Origin: Thalassomonas viridans
Lineage (GTDB): Bacteria > Pseudomonadota > Gammaproteobacteria > Enterobacterales > Alteromonadaceae
Direction: 5' to 3'
Assembly: GCF_000948985.2 (NCBI RefSeq)
Contig: NZ_CP059734.1
Span: forward strand, 124,001-188,000
DNA length: 64,000 nucleotides
Shown: positions 1-9,077 of the stretch, one piece after another
Numbering within the stretch: the first letter of the stretch is position 1
Layout: every line of letters begins with the position of its first letter
Made by a program: the position numbers and the translations under genes
Notes under the pieces: generated by a model
What the model saw: only the letters and a program-made list of their open reading frames with translations
The model's database searches: none
Told to the model about the DNA's origin: nothing

Positions 1-92
1 GCGTTCAATTAACTTTAAGTTTATGTTTCGACGGATTGAGTAACAAACTCAGAGTGAAGTCCTTTCATAGCTTGATAATTGGAGTAAACCCT

Positions 93-953
93 ATGGTAAA
101 GCATGTCTTGGTGATTGCTGATATTGAAGATGACGAAACTTTTGCACTGGAAAAGGCACGTGATCTGAGTTTACCGAGCGGCACCCAGCTGGAAATCATC
201 AGATTTATCCATAGTGGCAGTAAGCCGCACCTCACATCGGCACAGCAGATGGAACAGGCCAGGGAGTCTCTGGCCGGTGTCATTAAACGTGTATTTGACG
301 ATGAAAGCCAGGTTACCAGTAAAGTGGTAGACAGTGAGCATATTGCCGACTGGGTGCTTGAGCATTGCCGGCAAAAAACCGTAGACCTGGTGGTTAAAAG
401 CCGCCACCGCACTGAATCCCTGTTCCATACCCCCACCGACTGGCAATTGCTGCGGCAATTGCCCTGTCCTATTTTGATCGCCTCGCATATCAAGTGGAAG
501 CCCGAGGCTAATATTTTATTGCCCCTGGATCTGTCAACCGATGAAAGCCTGCACCAGCAACTGAATAAGTCGGTGCTGCAGTGGGGAAAATTCTGGGCGG
601 AAGCGAATAAACATAGGCTCCATGCCGCATACAGTATTCCCATTGCCAAACCTTTACTGGAACTGGAAATAGTGGACAGGCATGAAATCGAGCAGAAAAA
701 ATCTCCCCAGGCAAGGGAGAAAATGGCGGAGCTTCTGGCCCGTTTTGAGATGAGTGACGTGCCGGTGCATATCACCGCAGGGCCGCCGGAAAAAACCATT
801 CCCCATCTTGCCGGTGAAGTGCATTGCGACCTGGTGATTATGGGTTGCGCCGGTCACCAGGGGCTCAGCGCCTATTTACACGGTCACACGACGGAAAAGG
901 TACTGCATAACTTGCGTGCCGACTGTCTGGTTATCAAGCCGGCGCAAGATTAA
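93..953 (+). CDS. Universal stress protein, tandem UspA domains (UspE-like)
   Basis: Cytoplasmic protein of 286 residues with two consecutive UspA-type domains, as in UspE. The second domain ends with the nucleotide-binding signature of the family: DLVIMG, then GxxG and a following run of G, H and T residues, then ADCLVIKP. I start at the ATG at 93 because GGAG lies 8 bases upstream; an in-frame start at 36 would add 19 residues with no ribosome binding site. It stands about 60 bases ahead of the Mrp antiporter operon in the same direction, so co-expression under ion or pH stress is possible but not shown. UspE-like proteins bind nucleotides and protect during growth arrest; the exact role here is unknown. 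Confidence 0.9.
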   Translation: MVKHVLVIADIEDDETFALEKARDLSLPSGTQLEIIRFIHSGSKPHLTSAQQMEQARESLAGVIKRVFDDESQVTSKVVDSEHIADWVLEHCRQKTVDLVVKSRHRTESLFHTPTDWQLLRQLPCPILIASHIKWKPEANILLPLDLSTDESLHQQLNKSVLQWGKFWAEANKHRLHAAYSIPIAKPLLELEIVDRHEIEQKKSPQAREKMAELLARFEMSDVPVHITAGPPEKTIPHLAGEVHCDLVIMGCAGHQGLSAYLHGHTTEKVLHNLRADCLVIKPAQD

Positions 954-1011
954 TACTTGTTGCCGGCAGTACCTCATTTAATATCTGACAAATAATTTTG
1001 AGAGCGGATTT

Positions 1012-1482
1012 ATGCGTTATACCTTTAGCCTGTTTTTGTTGTTGCTTGCATTTTGGGCATCCAATTCCAACATCCATACCGGCTTGCTGTTTTTCTTAGG
1101 TTTGGTGTCGATTATGCTGGTGTTGCTGATTAGCCGGCGTATGCGTCTGCTTGACCGTGAAGCCCTGCCTCTGCATCTGCTTGTTCGTATTATTCCTTTT
1201 TATGCCTGGCTGTTAAAAGAAATTGTTTGTGGCAGTGTTTATGTCCTGAAACTGATCTTCCGGGGGAAAGAAGCCCTGAGCCCCATTATTATCACCGTGC
1301 CGCTGGATTTTAAAGAAGACCTCAGCAAGGTTATTTTTGCCAATTCCATCACCCTGACCCCGGGTACCCTAAGTCTGCAACTTGACCGGGATTCGGTACA
1401 GGTGCATGCCCTGACCCGTGAATTGGCAGATGAGCTATTGGCGGGGGAAATGGCCCGTCGTATCAAAGAGCTGGAAAGCTGA
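1012..1482 (+). CDS. mrpE: Mrp Na+/H+ antiporter subunit E
   Basis: Small membrane subunit (156 aa) of the hetero-oligomeric Mrp/Mnh cation/proton antiporter. Two hydrophobic segments lie in the first 40 residues and another near 60-85, followed by the soluble tail typical of MrpE (VIFANSITLTPGTLSL, about residues 107-122), which is the best-conserved family motif. It opens a run of genes whose ends overlap by 1 to 17 bases, so the complex is almost certainly made from one mRNA. The order E-F-G before B-C-D differs from the Bacillus A-to-G order and is usual in marine gammaproteobacterial mrp operons. Confidence 0.9.
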   Translation: MRYTFSLFLLLLAFWASNSNIHTGLLFFLGLVSIMLVLLISRRMRLLDREALPLHLLVRIIPFYAWLLKEIVCGSVYVLKLIFRGKEALSPIIITVPLDFKEDLSKVIFANSITLTPGTLSLQLDRDSVQVHALTRELADELLAGEMARRIKELES

Positions 1483-1766
1483 TGCTGCTGGCGGCCATCC
1501 TGGCGGTTTTCGTTATTATGCTGCTGGCATTGCTGCGGGCTTTTCTGGGGCCTGGCCTTTATGACCGGATACTGGCGGTTAACCTGTTCGGTACCAAAAC
1601 CGTGTTATTTATTGCGCTGTTGGGCTTTTTATCCGGCCATGGTTATTTTCTCGATATCGCCTTGCTTTATGCGTTACTGAATTTTGTCAGCATAGTCGGT
1701 GTGTTGCGTTTTGTTGAATACCAGCAACAAACGCAGCCAAAAGCGGACAAGGAAGAAAAGCTATGA
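1482..1766 (+). CDS. mrpF: Mrp Na+/H+ antiporter subunit F
   Basis: 94-residue protein with three hydrophobic helices and the MrpF/PhaF pattern GPGLYDRILAVNLFGTKTV (about residues 24-42), plus a conserved acidic residue in the second half (YFLDIALLYALLNF). The ATG shares a base with the stop of mrpE, and the 3' end overlaps mrpG by 4 bases, indicating translational coupling. MrpF is a small structural subunit of the antiporter in the cytoplasmic membrane; its individual role in transport is not settled for the family. Confidence 0.9.
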   Translation: MLLAAILAVFVIMLLALLRAFLGPGLYDRILAVNLFGTKTVLFIALLGFLSGHGYFLDIALLYALLNFVSIVGVLRFVEYQQQTQPKADKEEKL

Positions 1767-2116
1767 CAGATGTCCTGAGTATTTTAAGCGCTGTTTTTTT
1801 ATTGCTGGGCAGCCTTTGCAATCTCATTGCCGGTATCGGCCTGTTCCGCTTTCCTGACTTTTACAGCCGTATGCATGCCACGGGCATTACCGACAGTTTA
1901 GGCACCGGCTTTATTTTAGTGGGGCTTATGCTGTTAAGCTCCTGGGACATCAGTTTAAGCAAGCTGATTCTGATCCTGGCCTTTATCCTGCTCACCGGTC
2001 CGACTATCACCTATAGCCTGGCAAATGCCGCTAAACAGCAGGGTTTGGCGGAAAAGTTGACAGAAGAGGCGGAGGCAGCAGAAAAAAATAACGGAGAAGG
2101 CCCATCGAATCATTGA
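1763..2116 (+). CDS. mrpG: Mrp Na+/H+ antiporter subunit G
   Basis: 117-residue membrane protein with three helices and the MrpG signature GLFRFPDFYSRMHATGITDSLG (split around residues 26-47). The C-terminal tail is charged and rich in Glu, a common cytoplasmic extension. The start overlaps mrpF by ATGA and the stop overlaps the next gene through TTGA. Completes the E-F-G small-subunit block of the antiporter. Confidence 0.9.
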   Translation: MTDVLSILSAVFLLLGSLCNLIAGIGLFRFPDFYSRMHATGITDSLGTGFILVGLMLLSSWDISLSKLILILAFILLTGPTITYSLANAAKQQGLAEKLTEEAEAAEKNNGEGPSNH

Positions 2117-3117
2117 TCCATATCGTTTTATTATGCTTCTTGCTCTTTACTGTGTTTGCCATAGTACGCATGCACGACTTGTTTGCGGTCGTTATGTTAT
2201 TGAGCATTTACGGATTTTTATGTGCCAGCTTTTTTATGGTGATGGATGCGGTGGATGTTGCCTTTACCGAAGCTGCAGTGGGGATAGGCATATCGACTCT
2301 GTTGCTGCTTTCGGCATTAACCTTAACCGGACGCTATGAAAAAACCAAACGCCATAAGCCTCTGCTGGCACTGGTGACTGTGGCGGTCACCGCCGGCCTG
2401 CTGATATACGGCACCTTGGAAATGCCGCCTTTTGGCTCTGCCTATGCGCCTGCCCATCAACATATAGCACCGCATTATATTCACCAGTCTTTCGGTGAAA
2501 CCGGCATTATCAATATTGTCACCAGCGTATTAGCCAGTTACCGGGGATATGACACGTTGGGAGAGCTGATCGTTATTTTTACAGCTGGCATAGGAGTGCT
2601 GGTGCTGTTAAGCAGCCTTGCCCCTGAGGCCGGGAGCAAAGAAGGTAAAGAGCAGCACGGCAAAGGCAAGCTGCCGGCGCCGATGAAACAGCATGCGATC
2701 TTACGCATCGTCTCTAAGATGCTTATTCCGCTAATTTTATTATTCGCCCTGTATGTACAGTTTCATGCCGATTTCGGCCCCGGCGGCGGCTTCCAGGCGG
2801 GAGTGATCTTCGCGTCGGTGATCATCCTTTACCTGATGATCTTCGGGCTCAAGGCCGCGCGTAAAGTGATCAGCCTGGCCTGGCTGGAATTTTTAGCGGC
2901 GCTGGGAGTGCTGATTTTCGGCAGTGTCGGCCTGCTCTCGCTGTTATCCGGGGAAAATTTCCTGGATTATGATATGTTGTCGTCCGATCCCGTGCAGGCC
3001 CAACACCTGGGTATCTTCCTGGTTGAGATCGGAGTGGGCCTGACCGTGGCCGCCATCATTATCTTGATCTTTATGACCTTCACCGGACGTATGGCCGACC
3101 GGGGAGAGCAGCAATGA
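2113..3117 (+). CDS. Mrp antiporter fusion: MrpA C-terminal (MbhD/E-like) region joined to MrpB
   Basis: 334 aa, TTG start overlapping the mrpG stop (TTGA). Residues 1-75 are a DUF4040/MbhD-like three-helix unit (VMDAVDVAFTEAAVG). Residues 80-175 match the MbhE-like tail of classical MrpA (YRGYDTLGELIVIFTAGIGVL). From about 190 to the end it is MrpB (FHADFGPGGGFQAGVI, then IFLVEIGVGLTVAA). In Bacillus-type operons the first two parts belong to the very large MrpA; here they are detached from the NuoL-like part and welded to MrpB. The NuoL-like function must then come from the proteins at 4942 or 6796. Part of the membrane antiporter complex. Fusion and family calls are clear from the motifs. 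Confidence 0.85.
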   Translation: MIHIVLLCFLLFTVFAIVRMHDLFAVVMLLSIYGFLCASFFMVMDAVDVAFTEAAVGIGISTLLLLSALTLTGRYEKTKRHKPLLALVTVAVTAGLLIYGTLEMPPFGSAYAPAHQHIAPHYIHQSFGETGIINIVTSVLASYRGYDTLGELIVIFTAGIGVLVLLSSLAPEAGSKEGKEQHGKGKLPAPMKQHAILRIVSKMLIPLILLFALYVQFHADFGPGGGFQAGVIFASVIILYLMIFGLKAARKVISLAWLEFLAALGVLIFGSVGLLSLLSGENFLDYDMLSSDPVQAQHLGIFLVEIGVGLTVAAIIILIFMTFTGRMADRGEQQ

Positions 3118-3467
3118 ATATCTACGAGTCTTTTAACTACTGGGTGGTGATGCTGCTGATGATGAGCGGCTTGTATATCTTAATTGCCCACGGTAATTTC
3201 GTTAAAAAAATTATCGGCCTGACGATTTTCCAGACTTCCCTCTATATTTTTTACATCAGCATGGCCAAGGTCACGGGGGCAACCGCACCCATTATCAAAC
3301 AAGGGATCGAACTTTATTCTAACCCCCTGCCCCATGTGCTGATCTTAACCGCCATAGTGGTGGGTATTTCCACAACGGCCCTTGCTCTTGCTTTAGTCAT
3401 CCGCATTAAACAGGCCTACGGTACGATTGAAGAAGACGAAATACAGGCCATGGATGAAAAGCCGTGA
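3114..3467 (+). CDS. mrpC: Mrp Na+/H+ antiporter subunit C (NuoK-like)
   Basis: 117 aa with three hydrophobic helices, homologous to NuoK of complex I. Visible family pattern: GLYILIAHGNFVKKIIGL in the first third and DPLPHVLILTAIVVG-like sequence (here NPLPHVLILTAIVVGIS) near residues 70-87. It overlaps the preceding and following genes by 4 bases each (ATGA, GTGA). Acts with MrpD as the minimal complex I-like core of the antiporter. Confidence 0.93.
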   Translation: MNIYESFNYWVVMLLMMSGLYILIAHGNFVKKIIGLTIFQTSLYIFYISMAKVTGATAPIIKQGIELYSNPLPHVLILTAIVVGISTTALALALVIRIKQAYGTIEEDEIQAMDEKP

Positions 3468-4942
3468 TCGCACACCTGCCTATTTTGCAGGTGGTGTTGC
3501 CGTTGCTGGCAGCTCCCTGCTGTCTGTTAATAAACCGGAAAGCTCTGGTGTGGGCTTTTGCTGTGCTGGCAAGTATCGCGGCATTTGCCTTCAGCCTGGT
3601 GATATTACAGCAAGTGCTGCAAACCGGCACTATCACATACAGTCTTGGCGGCTGGACTGCCCCTTTTGGTATTGAATACCGCATAGACCTGCTAAATGCC
3701 TATCTGCTGCTGATTGTATCCGGCATCAGCTGCATTATTTTGCTGGCGGCCAATACCAGCCTCAGCGCCGAATTAACCGGCCATAAACACCGTTTGTTTT
3801 ATGTGGTTTTTTTATTATGTCTGGCCGGTATGCTGGGGATCATAGCGACCGGGGATGCCTTTAATTTATTCGTCTTTTTAGAAATTTCCGCCCTTTCTTC
3901 CTACACCTTGATTGCCCTGGGTAAAGAGCGCCAGGCGTTAACCGCTTCTTTCCGCTATTTGTTGGTGGGCACCCTGGGAGCCAGCTTTATCTTAATCGGT
4001 ATCGGCTTAATGTATATGGTGACGGGCACTTTGAATATGTTTGATCTGTCCGAGCGCCTGCCCCAGGTGGAGGACTCCCGTACCCTGATCACGGCTTTCT
4101 CATTTTTTATGCTCGGGGTTTGCCTGAAACTGGCCCTGTTTCCTCTGCATTGGTGGTTGCCAAATGCCTATGCCTACGCACCCTCTGTGGTCAGTGCCCT
4201 GCTTGCGGCAACCGCGACTAAGGTGGCGATTTATATTTTGCTGCGCTTTATCTTCAGCGTTTTTGGCGGGGAGTTCTCTTTTACTACCCTGCCCCTTCAG
4301 GAAATCTTGTCCGTGCTCGGTATCGCCGGGATCCTGACGGCATCGTTGATGGCCATCTACCAGCAAAATGTCAAACAACTTTTTGCCTATTCCAGCGTGG
4401 CGCAAATTGCCTATATGATGCTGGCACTTGCCATGAACAGCACTAATGGCTTGATCGCCACCCTGCTGCACCTGTTTAACCATGCCTTAATGAAAGGGGC
4501 GCTCTTTTTGGCTTTAGCGGGGGTGATGTACCGCCTTGGCAGTGTCCAGTTAACTGATTTTGCCGGGCTGGGCAGGCGTATGCCCTGGACCATGTCGGCC
4601 ATTGTTATCGGCAGTTTAAGTTTAATCGGTATTCCGCTGACAGTGGGTTTTATCAGCAAATGGTACCTGTTGCGCGCAGCATTGGAAAACGGTTGGTGGC
4701 CGCTGGCGATCTTTATTCTGTTCGGCTCTTTATTGGCCGTGGTTTATGTTTGGCGCATTGTCGAAACCGCGTATTTTACCCCGCCTAAAGACAGGCACAG
4801 CCAGATCAAAGAAGCTCCCTTAAGTTTGTTGCTGCCTGCCTGGGCCCTGGTGCTGGCCAACCTGTACTTTGGCATTGATGCTAGTTTTACCATAGGGGTG
4901 ACCGAATTGACGGCCAAGGCCCTGCTTGGGGGGACGCCCTGA
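3464..4942 (+). CDS. mrpD: Mrp Na+/H+ antiporter subunit D (NuoM/N-like)
   Basis: 492 aa, GTG start coupled to mrpC. Polytopic proton-translocating subunit of the antiporter-like family shared with NuoL/M/N. The residues used for proton transfer in the family are present: Glu140 in LFVFLEIS (helix 5), a helix-7 lysine in LKLALFPLHWWLPNAYA, and Lys253 in ATATKVAIY. A second lysine sits in NHALMKGALFL. Length and motif order are those of a full MrpD. It ends one base before the next antiporter-like gene starts. Confidence 0.92.
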   Translation: MIAHLPILQVVLPLLAAPCCLLINRKALVWAFAVLASIAAFAFSLVILQQVLQTGTITYSLGGWTAPFGIEYRIDLLNAYLLLIVSGISCIILLAANTSLSAELTGHKHRLFYVVFLLCLAGMLGIIATGDAFNLFVFLEISALSSYTLIALGKERQALTASFRYLLVGTLGASFILIGIGLMYMVTGTLNMFDLSERLPQVEDSRTLITAFSFFMLGVCLKLALFPLHWWLPNAYAYAPSVVSALLAATATKVAIYILLRFIFSVFGGEFSFTTLPLQEILSVLGIAGILTASLMAIYQQNVKQLFAYSSVAQIAYMMLALAMNSTNGLIATLLHLFNHALMKGALFLALAGVMYRLGSVQLTDFAGLGRRMPWTMSAIVIGSLSLIGIPLTVGFISKWYLLRAALENGWWPLAIFILFGSLLAVVYVWRIVETAYFTPPKDRHSQIKEAPLSLLLPAWALVLANLYFGIDASFTIGVTELTAKALLGGTP

Positions 4943-6459
4943 TGGGGAATGAAATAATGTCCGCTAGTGAATCAGCCTTTTTGCTCAGCGGCGAATTACG
5001 TATACAGCTTACTATCATCTTGCCTTTAGTCGCCACCCTGGCTATCCGCTTTGCCGATAAACGTCCCAATGTCCGTGAAGCGATCTCCCTTACCACCAGC
5101 GCCGCCCTGGTGTTGCTTACCTATAGCCTGTACCGGGATTTTACCCGGGGATTTGAGCTCGCCCTTACCTGGGTTGAAGTACTGCCAGGAATGGCGCTCA
5201 GTTTTACCACAGAACCCCTGGGGTTGTTATTTGCGTTAATGGCGAGTTTTTTATGGCTGGTAACCAGCTGTTATTCCATAGGTTATATGAGGCAGCAACA
5301 CCAGCAGGGGCAAACCCGCTTTTACCAGTTTTTTGCCGTCGCCATCGCTACCGTGATGGGGATCGCTTTTGCCGCCAATCTTTTTACCCTGTTTGTCTTT
5401 TATGAACTGTTAACCCTGTCCACTTACCCCCTGGTGACCCATGGCGGTGATGACAAAGCCAAAAAAGGCGGACGCACTTACCTGGCGCTGTTGCTTTCCA
5501 CCTCCATCATCTTTTTTATGATCGCCATTATGGCGACCTGGCTGCTTGCCGGTACCCTGGATTTCACTCCGGGGGGCATTTTTAATCACCAGGTCTCCAC
5601 GGGTATCTGTGGCGTATTGCTGATTTTTTATATTTTCGGCATCGGCAAAGCGGCAATTTTTCCTTTTCACCGCTGGCTACCTGCGGCTATGGTGGCCCCT
5701 ACCCCGGTCAGCGCGCTGTTACACGCCGTGGCTGTGGTCAAAGGCGGGGTCTTTACTGTACTGAAAGTGTGCAGTTATATTTTCGGACCGGAACTGATGA
5801 CAAAGCTTGCCAGTACCCAGGCTTTGTTGTACCTGGCTGCCGCTTCGGTTTTTCTGGCGTCTCTGGTGGCCATGCGTCAGGATAATCTTAAAAAACGCCT
5901 GGCTTATTCTACGGTCAGCCAACTGGGTTATGTCACCACTGCGGCTCTGCTGGCAAATAATGCCGGTATCCTTGCCGGCACTATGCATATGGTGATCCAC
6001 GCCTTTGGCAAGATCACCCTGTTTTTTTGTGCCGGCGCCATTCTGGTGAGAACAGGTAAGAAACATATCAGCCAGATGGTTGGGCTGGGGCATGAAATGC
6101 CCTTTACCATGGCCGCTTTTTTTATTGCCAGTTTGTCTATTATCGGGTTGCCGCCAACGGCTGGCTTATGGAGCAAATGGTTTTTATTGCAAGGGGTCTT
6201 AGATGCCGGAGAGTGGCTGCTGTTGCTGGTATTGGGCTTAAGCTCCCTGATGAGCATAGTGTATTTACTGGCGATTCCGGTGCGGGCCTTTTTTCCCGGC
6301 GATGGCGCCGGGCCTGTTATGCCGGTGCGTCAGGAGGCGCCTTTGCCGATATTAATCGCCATAGGGGTTTCGGTATCTGCCTGTTTGCTTTTATTTATCT
6401 TTCCACAGCCCCTGTTTGAGCTGGCTGCTGCCGTGATCACCACAGGGAAAGGAGGTTAG
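4942..6459 (+). CDS. Second proton-antiporter-like subunit of the Mrp complex (MrpD/MrpA-like)
   Basis: 505 aa, shares its first base with the end of mrpD. Another NuoL/M/N-family membrane protein: LFVFYELLTLSTYPLV carries the helix-5 glutamate, IGKAAIFPFHRWLPAAM the helix-7 lysine with the family's FP-H-WLP pattern, and AVVKGGVFTVLK the following lysine. The length is close to MrpD and too short for a full MrpA, whose tail is encoded separately at 2113. I infer that this protein, alone or with the one at 6796, takes the place of the MrpA N-terminal module. Operons with several such paralogues occur in marine bacteria and resemble the Mrp parts of membrane-bound hydrogenases. Confidence 0.85.
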   Translation: MGNEIMSASESAFLLSGELRIQLTIILPLVATLAIRFADKRPNVREAISLTTSAALVLLTYSLYRDFTRGFELALTWVEVLPGMALSFTTEPLGLLFALMASFLWLVTSCYSIGYMRQQHQQGQTRFYQFFAVAIATVMGIAFAANLFTLFVFYELLTLSTYPLVTHGGDDKAKKGGRTYLALLLSTSIIFFMIAIMATWLLAGTLDFTPGGIFNHQVSTGICGVLLIFYIFGIGKAAIFPFHRWLPAAMVAPTPVSALLHAVAVVKGGVFTVLKVCSYIFGPELMTKLASTQALLYLAAASVFLASLVAMRQDNLKKRLAYSTVSQLGYVTTAALLANNAGILAGTMHMVIHAFGKITLFFCAGAILVRTGKKHISQMVGLGHEMPFTMAAFFIASLSIIGLPPTAGLWSKWFLLQGVLDAGEWLLLLVLGLSSLMSIVYLLAIPVRAFFPGDGAGPVMPVRQEAPLPILIAIGVSVSACLLLFIFPQPLFELAAAVITTGKGG

Positions 6460-6461
6460 CA

Positions 6462-6809
6462 ATGAAGCCTGAAAAAACCCAATCACAGCAAAACAGTTCA
6501 CAGGAAAGGGAGCATCTTTTTGATAAACCGGAAAATGTCCGCCGGGTTATACGCCTGCTGGTGGCTGTTTGTGTACTCTTATTTGGCTTGGATTTTATTT
6601 TGCACCGTCATAGCTCCCATCCTTGGGAATATATACCGGGCTTTTATGCCTATTACGGCTTTATCGGCTGCGTATTACTGGTGGTCATCGCCAAATGGCT
6701 GCGCCTGGTTGTTAAACGCCCGGAGGATTATTATCGCCAGGAAGAACAAGATAACGGAGTAAAGCGCGAGCAGGAAAACAAGGAAGGAGGAAGTGATGTG
6801 GCTCCCTGA
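6462..6809 (+). CDS. Small two-helix membrane protein of the mrp operon
   Basis: 115 aa, GGAGG sits right before the start. Two hydrophobic helices (about residues 30-50 and 65-85) lie between a polar N terminus and a very charged C-terminal tail. The link between helices contains HRHSSHPWEYIPGFYAYYGF, a motif seen in small proteins that accompany expanded Mrp operons. No enzyme motif is visible. Its place between two antiporter-like subunits and its overlap with the next gene argue that it is an accessory subunit. I do not recognise a named family. Confidence 0.8.
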   Translation: MKPEKTQSQQNSSQEREHLFDKPENVRRVIRLLVAVCVLLFGLDFILHRHSSHPWEYIPGFYAYYGFIGCVLLVVIAKWLRLVVKRPEDYYRQEEQDNGVKREQENKEGGSDVAP

Positions 6810-8496
6810 TTTGCCGCCCTTTGTACCCTTTCTGATCATAGCCTTGCTGGTGTTTTTCAGCAGAGGCCCGCTGGTAACCGCTTTGATGCTGGTGGCTCCC
6901 GTTTGGGGAGCGCTTAACCTGTGGCAACTCGATCCGGGCCTAACCTGGCAGATGACTCTAGTTGAGTTGCCGCTGATGCCGTTAAGGGTAGATCAATTGA
7001 GTTTGTTTTTCGGTTATCTTTTCCACCTTGCCGCCTTTTTCTGCATCATATATGCGCTGCATGTGCGTGACAAAGTGCAGCAGCTGGCCTGTTTGCTATA
7101 TAGTGCTGCGGCCCTGGGAGCGGTTTTTGCCGGTGACTTGTTATCCCTGTTTATTTTCTGGGAAATGATGGCGTTATCTTCGGTTTTTCTGATCTGGGCA
7201 CGGCGCAGTCACGATGCTTTTTCCTGCGGTTTGCGTTATCTGGTGTTTCAGGTGATTTCCGGTTTGCTGCTGTTAACCGGCGCACTATTTTATTGGCACT
7301 CTCACGGCAGTTTAACCTTTTCCCAAATGCCGTTGCAGGGAGCTGCCGGCTGGCTGATTTTTCTTGCCTTTGGCATTAAATGCGCTTTTCCTATGCTGCA
7401 CAGCTGGCTTACCGACGCCTATCCGGGGGCAACGGTGACAGGTACGGTGTTTTTAAGTGCTTTTACCACTAAGGTTGCGGTTTACGCGTTGGCCAGGAGC
7501 TTTGCCGGTACTGAGCTGTTGGTTTATATCGGCGCAGTGATGACCTGTTTTCCCATCTTTTATGCGGTGATCGAAAATGACCTGCGCCGGGTGCTGGCCT
7601 ATAGCTTGATCAACCAGCTCGGTTTTATGGTGGTGGGGATTGGCATAGGCACTGAGCTGGCGATCAACGGCGCCGTCGCCCATGCCTTTAACGATGTGCT
7701 TTTTAAGGGCTTGCTGTTTATGTCTATGGGAGCGGTATTGCACATGACCGGACGTATCAACGGCTCTGAACTGGGAGGCTTGTATAAGACCATGCCGAAA
7801 ACCACCTGGCTTTGCCTTATCGGTGCGGCGTCCATTTCCGCTTTTCCCTTATTTAGCGGTTTTGTCAGCAAGTCTATGGTGATGACGGCGGTACTCAACC
7901 AGGGTTATGACTGGGTCTGGCTGGCGCTATTGTTTGCATCTGCCGGAGTCTTTCATCATGCCGGGATCAAGATCCCCTATTTTGCCTTTTTCGCCCATGA
8001 TTCGGGGATCCGCACCCAGGATCCGCCGGGTAATATGCTGCTTGCCATGGTCATCGCTGCCACCTTGTGCCTGGCAATCGGCATCTATCCCAACCTGTTG
8101 TATCAGCTGTTGCCCTTTACCAGTAATTATCAGCCTTATGATGTCTCGCATGTATTGGCACAAACCCAGCTGCTGTGCTTTGCCGCATTGGCTTTTCTCT
8201 GGCTGAATGTCAAAGGCATCTATCCGCCGGAACTAGCTTCGGTCAATCTGGATGCCGACTGGCTTTACCGGCGTCTGCTGGCAAATCTGTGGACAAACTT
8301 TATCAACAAAGTATGGCAGTTGGATCTGGCCCTTAGGCAGGGATTTCTTGATAAGCTCAAACAGGTATTAGCCTTGGTGGAAAAATATCACAGGCCCAAT
8401 GGTATCCTGGCCCGGGGGCAAACGGTAGGCAATATGACCCTTTGGATTGCCATTTTACTGGCTTGTTCTTTAGGACTAAGTTTTATCAGCAATTAG
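6796..8496 (+). CDS. Third proton-antiporter-like subunit (NuoL/MrpA N-terminal-like)
   Basis: 566 aa. I prefer the ATG at 6796 over the adjoining GTG at 6793 because GGAGG at 6786-6790 gives a 5-base spacing. Polytopic NuoL/MrpA/MrpD-family protein: LFIFWEMMALSS carries the helix-5 glutamate, IKCAFPMLHSWLTDAY the helix-7 lysine, and FTTKVAVYALARS the next lysine. The C-terminal about 80 residues form an amphipathic region that departs from MrpD. It is the last gene of the operon and its 3' end overlaps by 4 bases with a convergent gene, with no clear terminator between them. Confidence 0.85.
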   Translation: MWLPDLPPFVPFLIIALLVFFSRGPLVTALMLVAPVWGALNLWQLDPGLTWQMTLVELPLMPLRVDQLSLFFGYLFHLAAFFCIIYALHVRDKVQQLACLLYSAAALGAVFAGDLLSLFIFWEMMALSSVFLIWARRSHDAFSCGLRYLVFQVISGLLLLTGALFYWHSHGSLTFSQMPLQGAAGWLIFLAFGIKCAFPMLHSWLTDAYPGATVTGTVFLSAFTTKVAVYALARSFAGTELLVYIGAVMTCFPIFYAVIENDLRRVLAYSLINQLGFMVVGIGIGTELAINGAVAHAFNDVLFKGLLFMSMGAVLHMTGRINGSELGGLYKTMPKTTWLCLIGAASISAFPLFSGFVSKSMVMTAVLNQGYDWVWLALLFASAGVFHHAGIKIPYFAFFAHDSGIRTQDPPGNMLLAMVIAATLCLAIGIYPNLLYQLLPFTSNYQPYDVSHVLAQTQLLCFAALAFLWLNVKGIYPPELASVNLDADWLYRRLLANLWTNFINKVWQLDLALRQGFLDKLKQVLALVEKYHRPNGILARGQTVGNMTLWIAILLACSLGLSFISN

Positions 8497-9068
8497 TTGC
8501 CGGTATCAATAAAGAGCAATTCAAATCCCCTGTTGCAGGCCAGCGAGGGCAAGCATATACAGAGGTCATCTTTGCATCTGATACCTGTATTCTGCTCGGC
8601 GTGGCACTTGCCGCCGGTACAAAACTCTTTTCTGGCAAGATAATCCGTCTCGTCGGTGAAAGTTACATTGAAGTTGCTTGTCAGGTGTTTTCCTTCCTTT
8701 CGCCATTCGTTTAACAAATGCTCCCGGTCGGTTAATGCATCCGGTAGGGCCTGTTTGGTGACGATCAAAAACTCATGTCCGGCTTCCTCTTCTGCTGTTG
8801 CACCTGCCTGTGTTTTGGTGCCTGCGGCTCTGGCTGGCATAAGAAAGATTTTGGCAAGCTGGTATTTGCTTAAATTCCTGAGGCTAGATTTGATGACGTG
8901 GCTGATTACACCTCCATGGGCGTACCCGGGCAAGTCTGCGATGAGATTACCGAAAACATGGGGAATATTGAGGGCATCCAACGATTCAACATAATTTTGA
9001 TCTATGCGCTTATAGGCACGGGCATACATCGTCTCGATCATCTTCTCATACTGGGATTGATTGCTCAT
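8493..9068 (-). CDS. Hypothetical protein with Cys-rich C terminus
   Basis: 191 aa from the ATG at 9068; an in-frame TTG at 9077 would add three residues and has AGGA only 3-4 bases away, so the start is uncertain. No signal peptide or membrane helix. The last third carries a cysteine cluster (FCTGGKCHAEQNTGIRC, then DLCICLPSLAC), six Cys plus a His within 30 residues, which looks like a metal or zinc-binding module. It lies convergent to the Mrp operon and about 430 bases from the metallophore cluster, which starts in the opposite direction. Function unknown; a zinc-linked role is only a guess from position and cysteines. Confidence 0.65.
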   Translation of the reverse strand: MSNQSQYEKMIETMYARAYKRIDQNYVESLDALNIPHVFGNLIADLPGYAHGGVISHVIKSSLRNLSKYQLAKIFLMPARAAGTKTQAGATAEEEAGHEFLIVTKQALPDALTDREHLLNEWRKEGKHLTSNFNVTFTDETDYLARKEFCTGGKCHAEQNTGIRCKDDLCICLPSLACNRGFELLFIDTGN

Positions 9069-9077
9069 TGACGACAA

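Noticed and set aside
65..799. Long minus-strand ORF (244 codons) opposite the universal stress gene
   Set aside because: Pure shadow of the plus-strand gene; composition (Cys/Ser-rich) is that of an antisense frame and no ribosome binding site is present.
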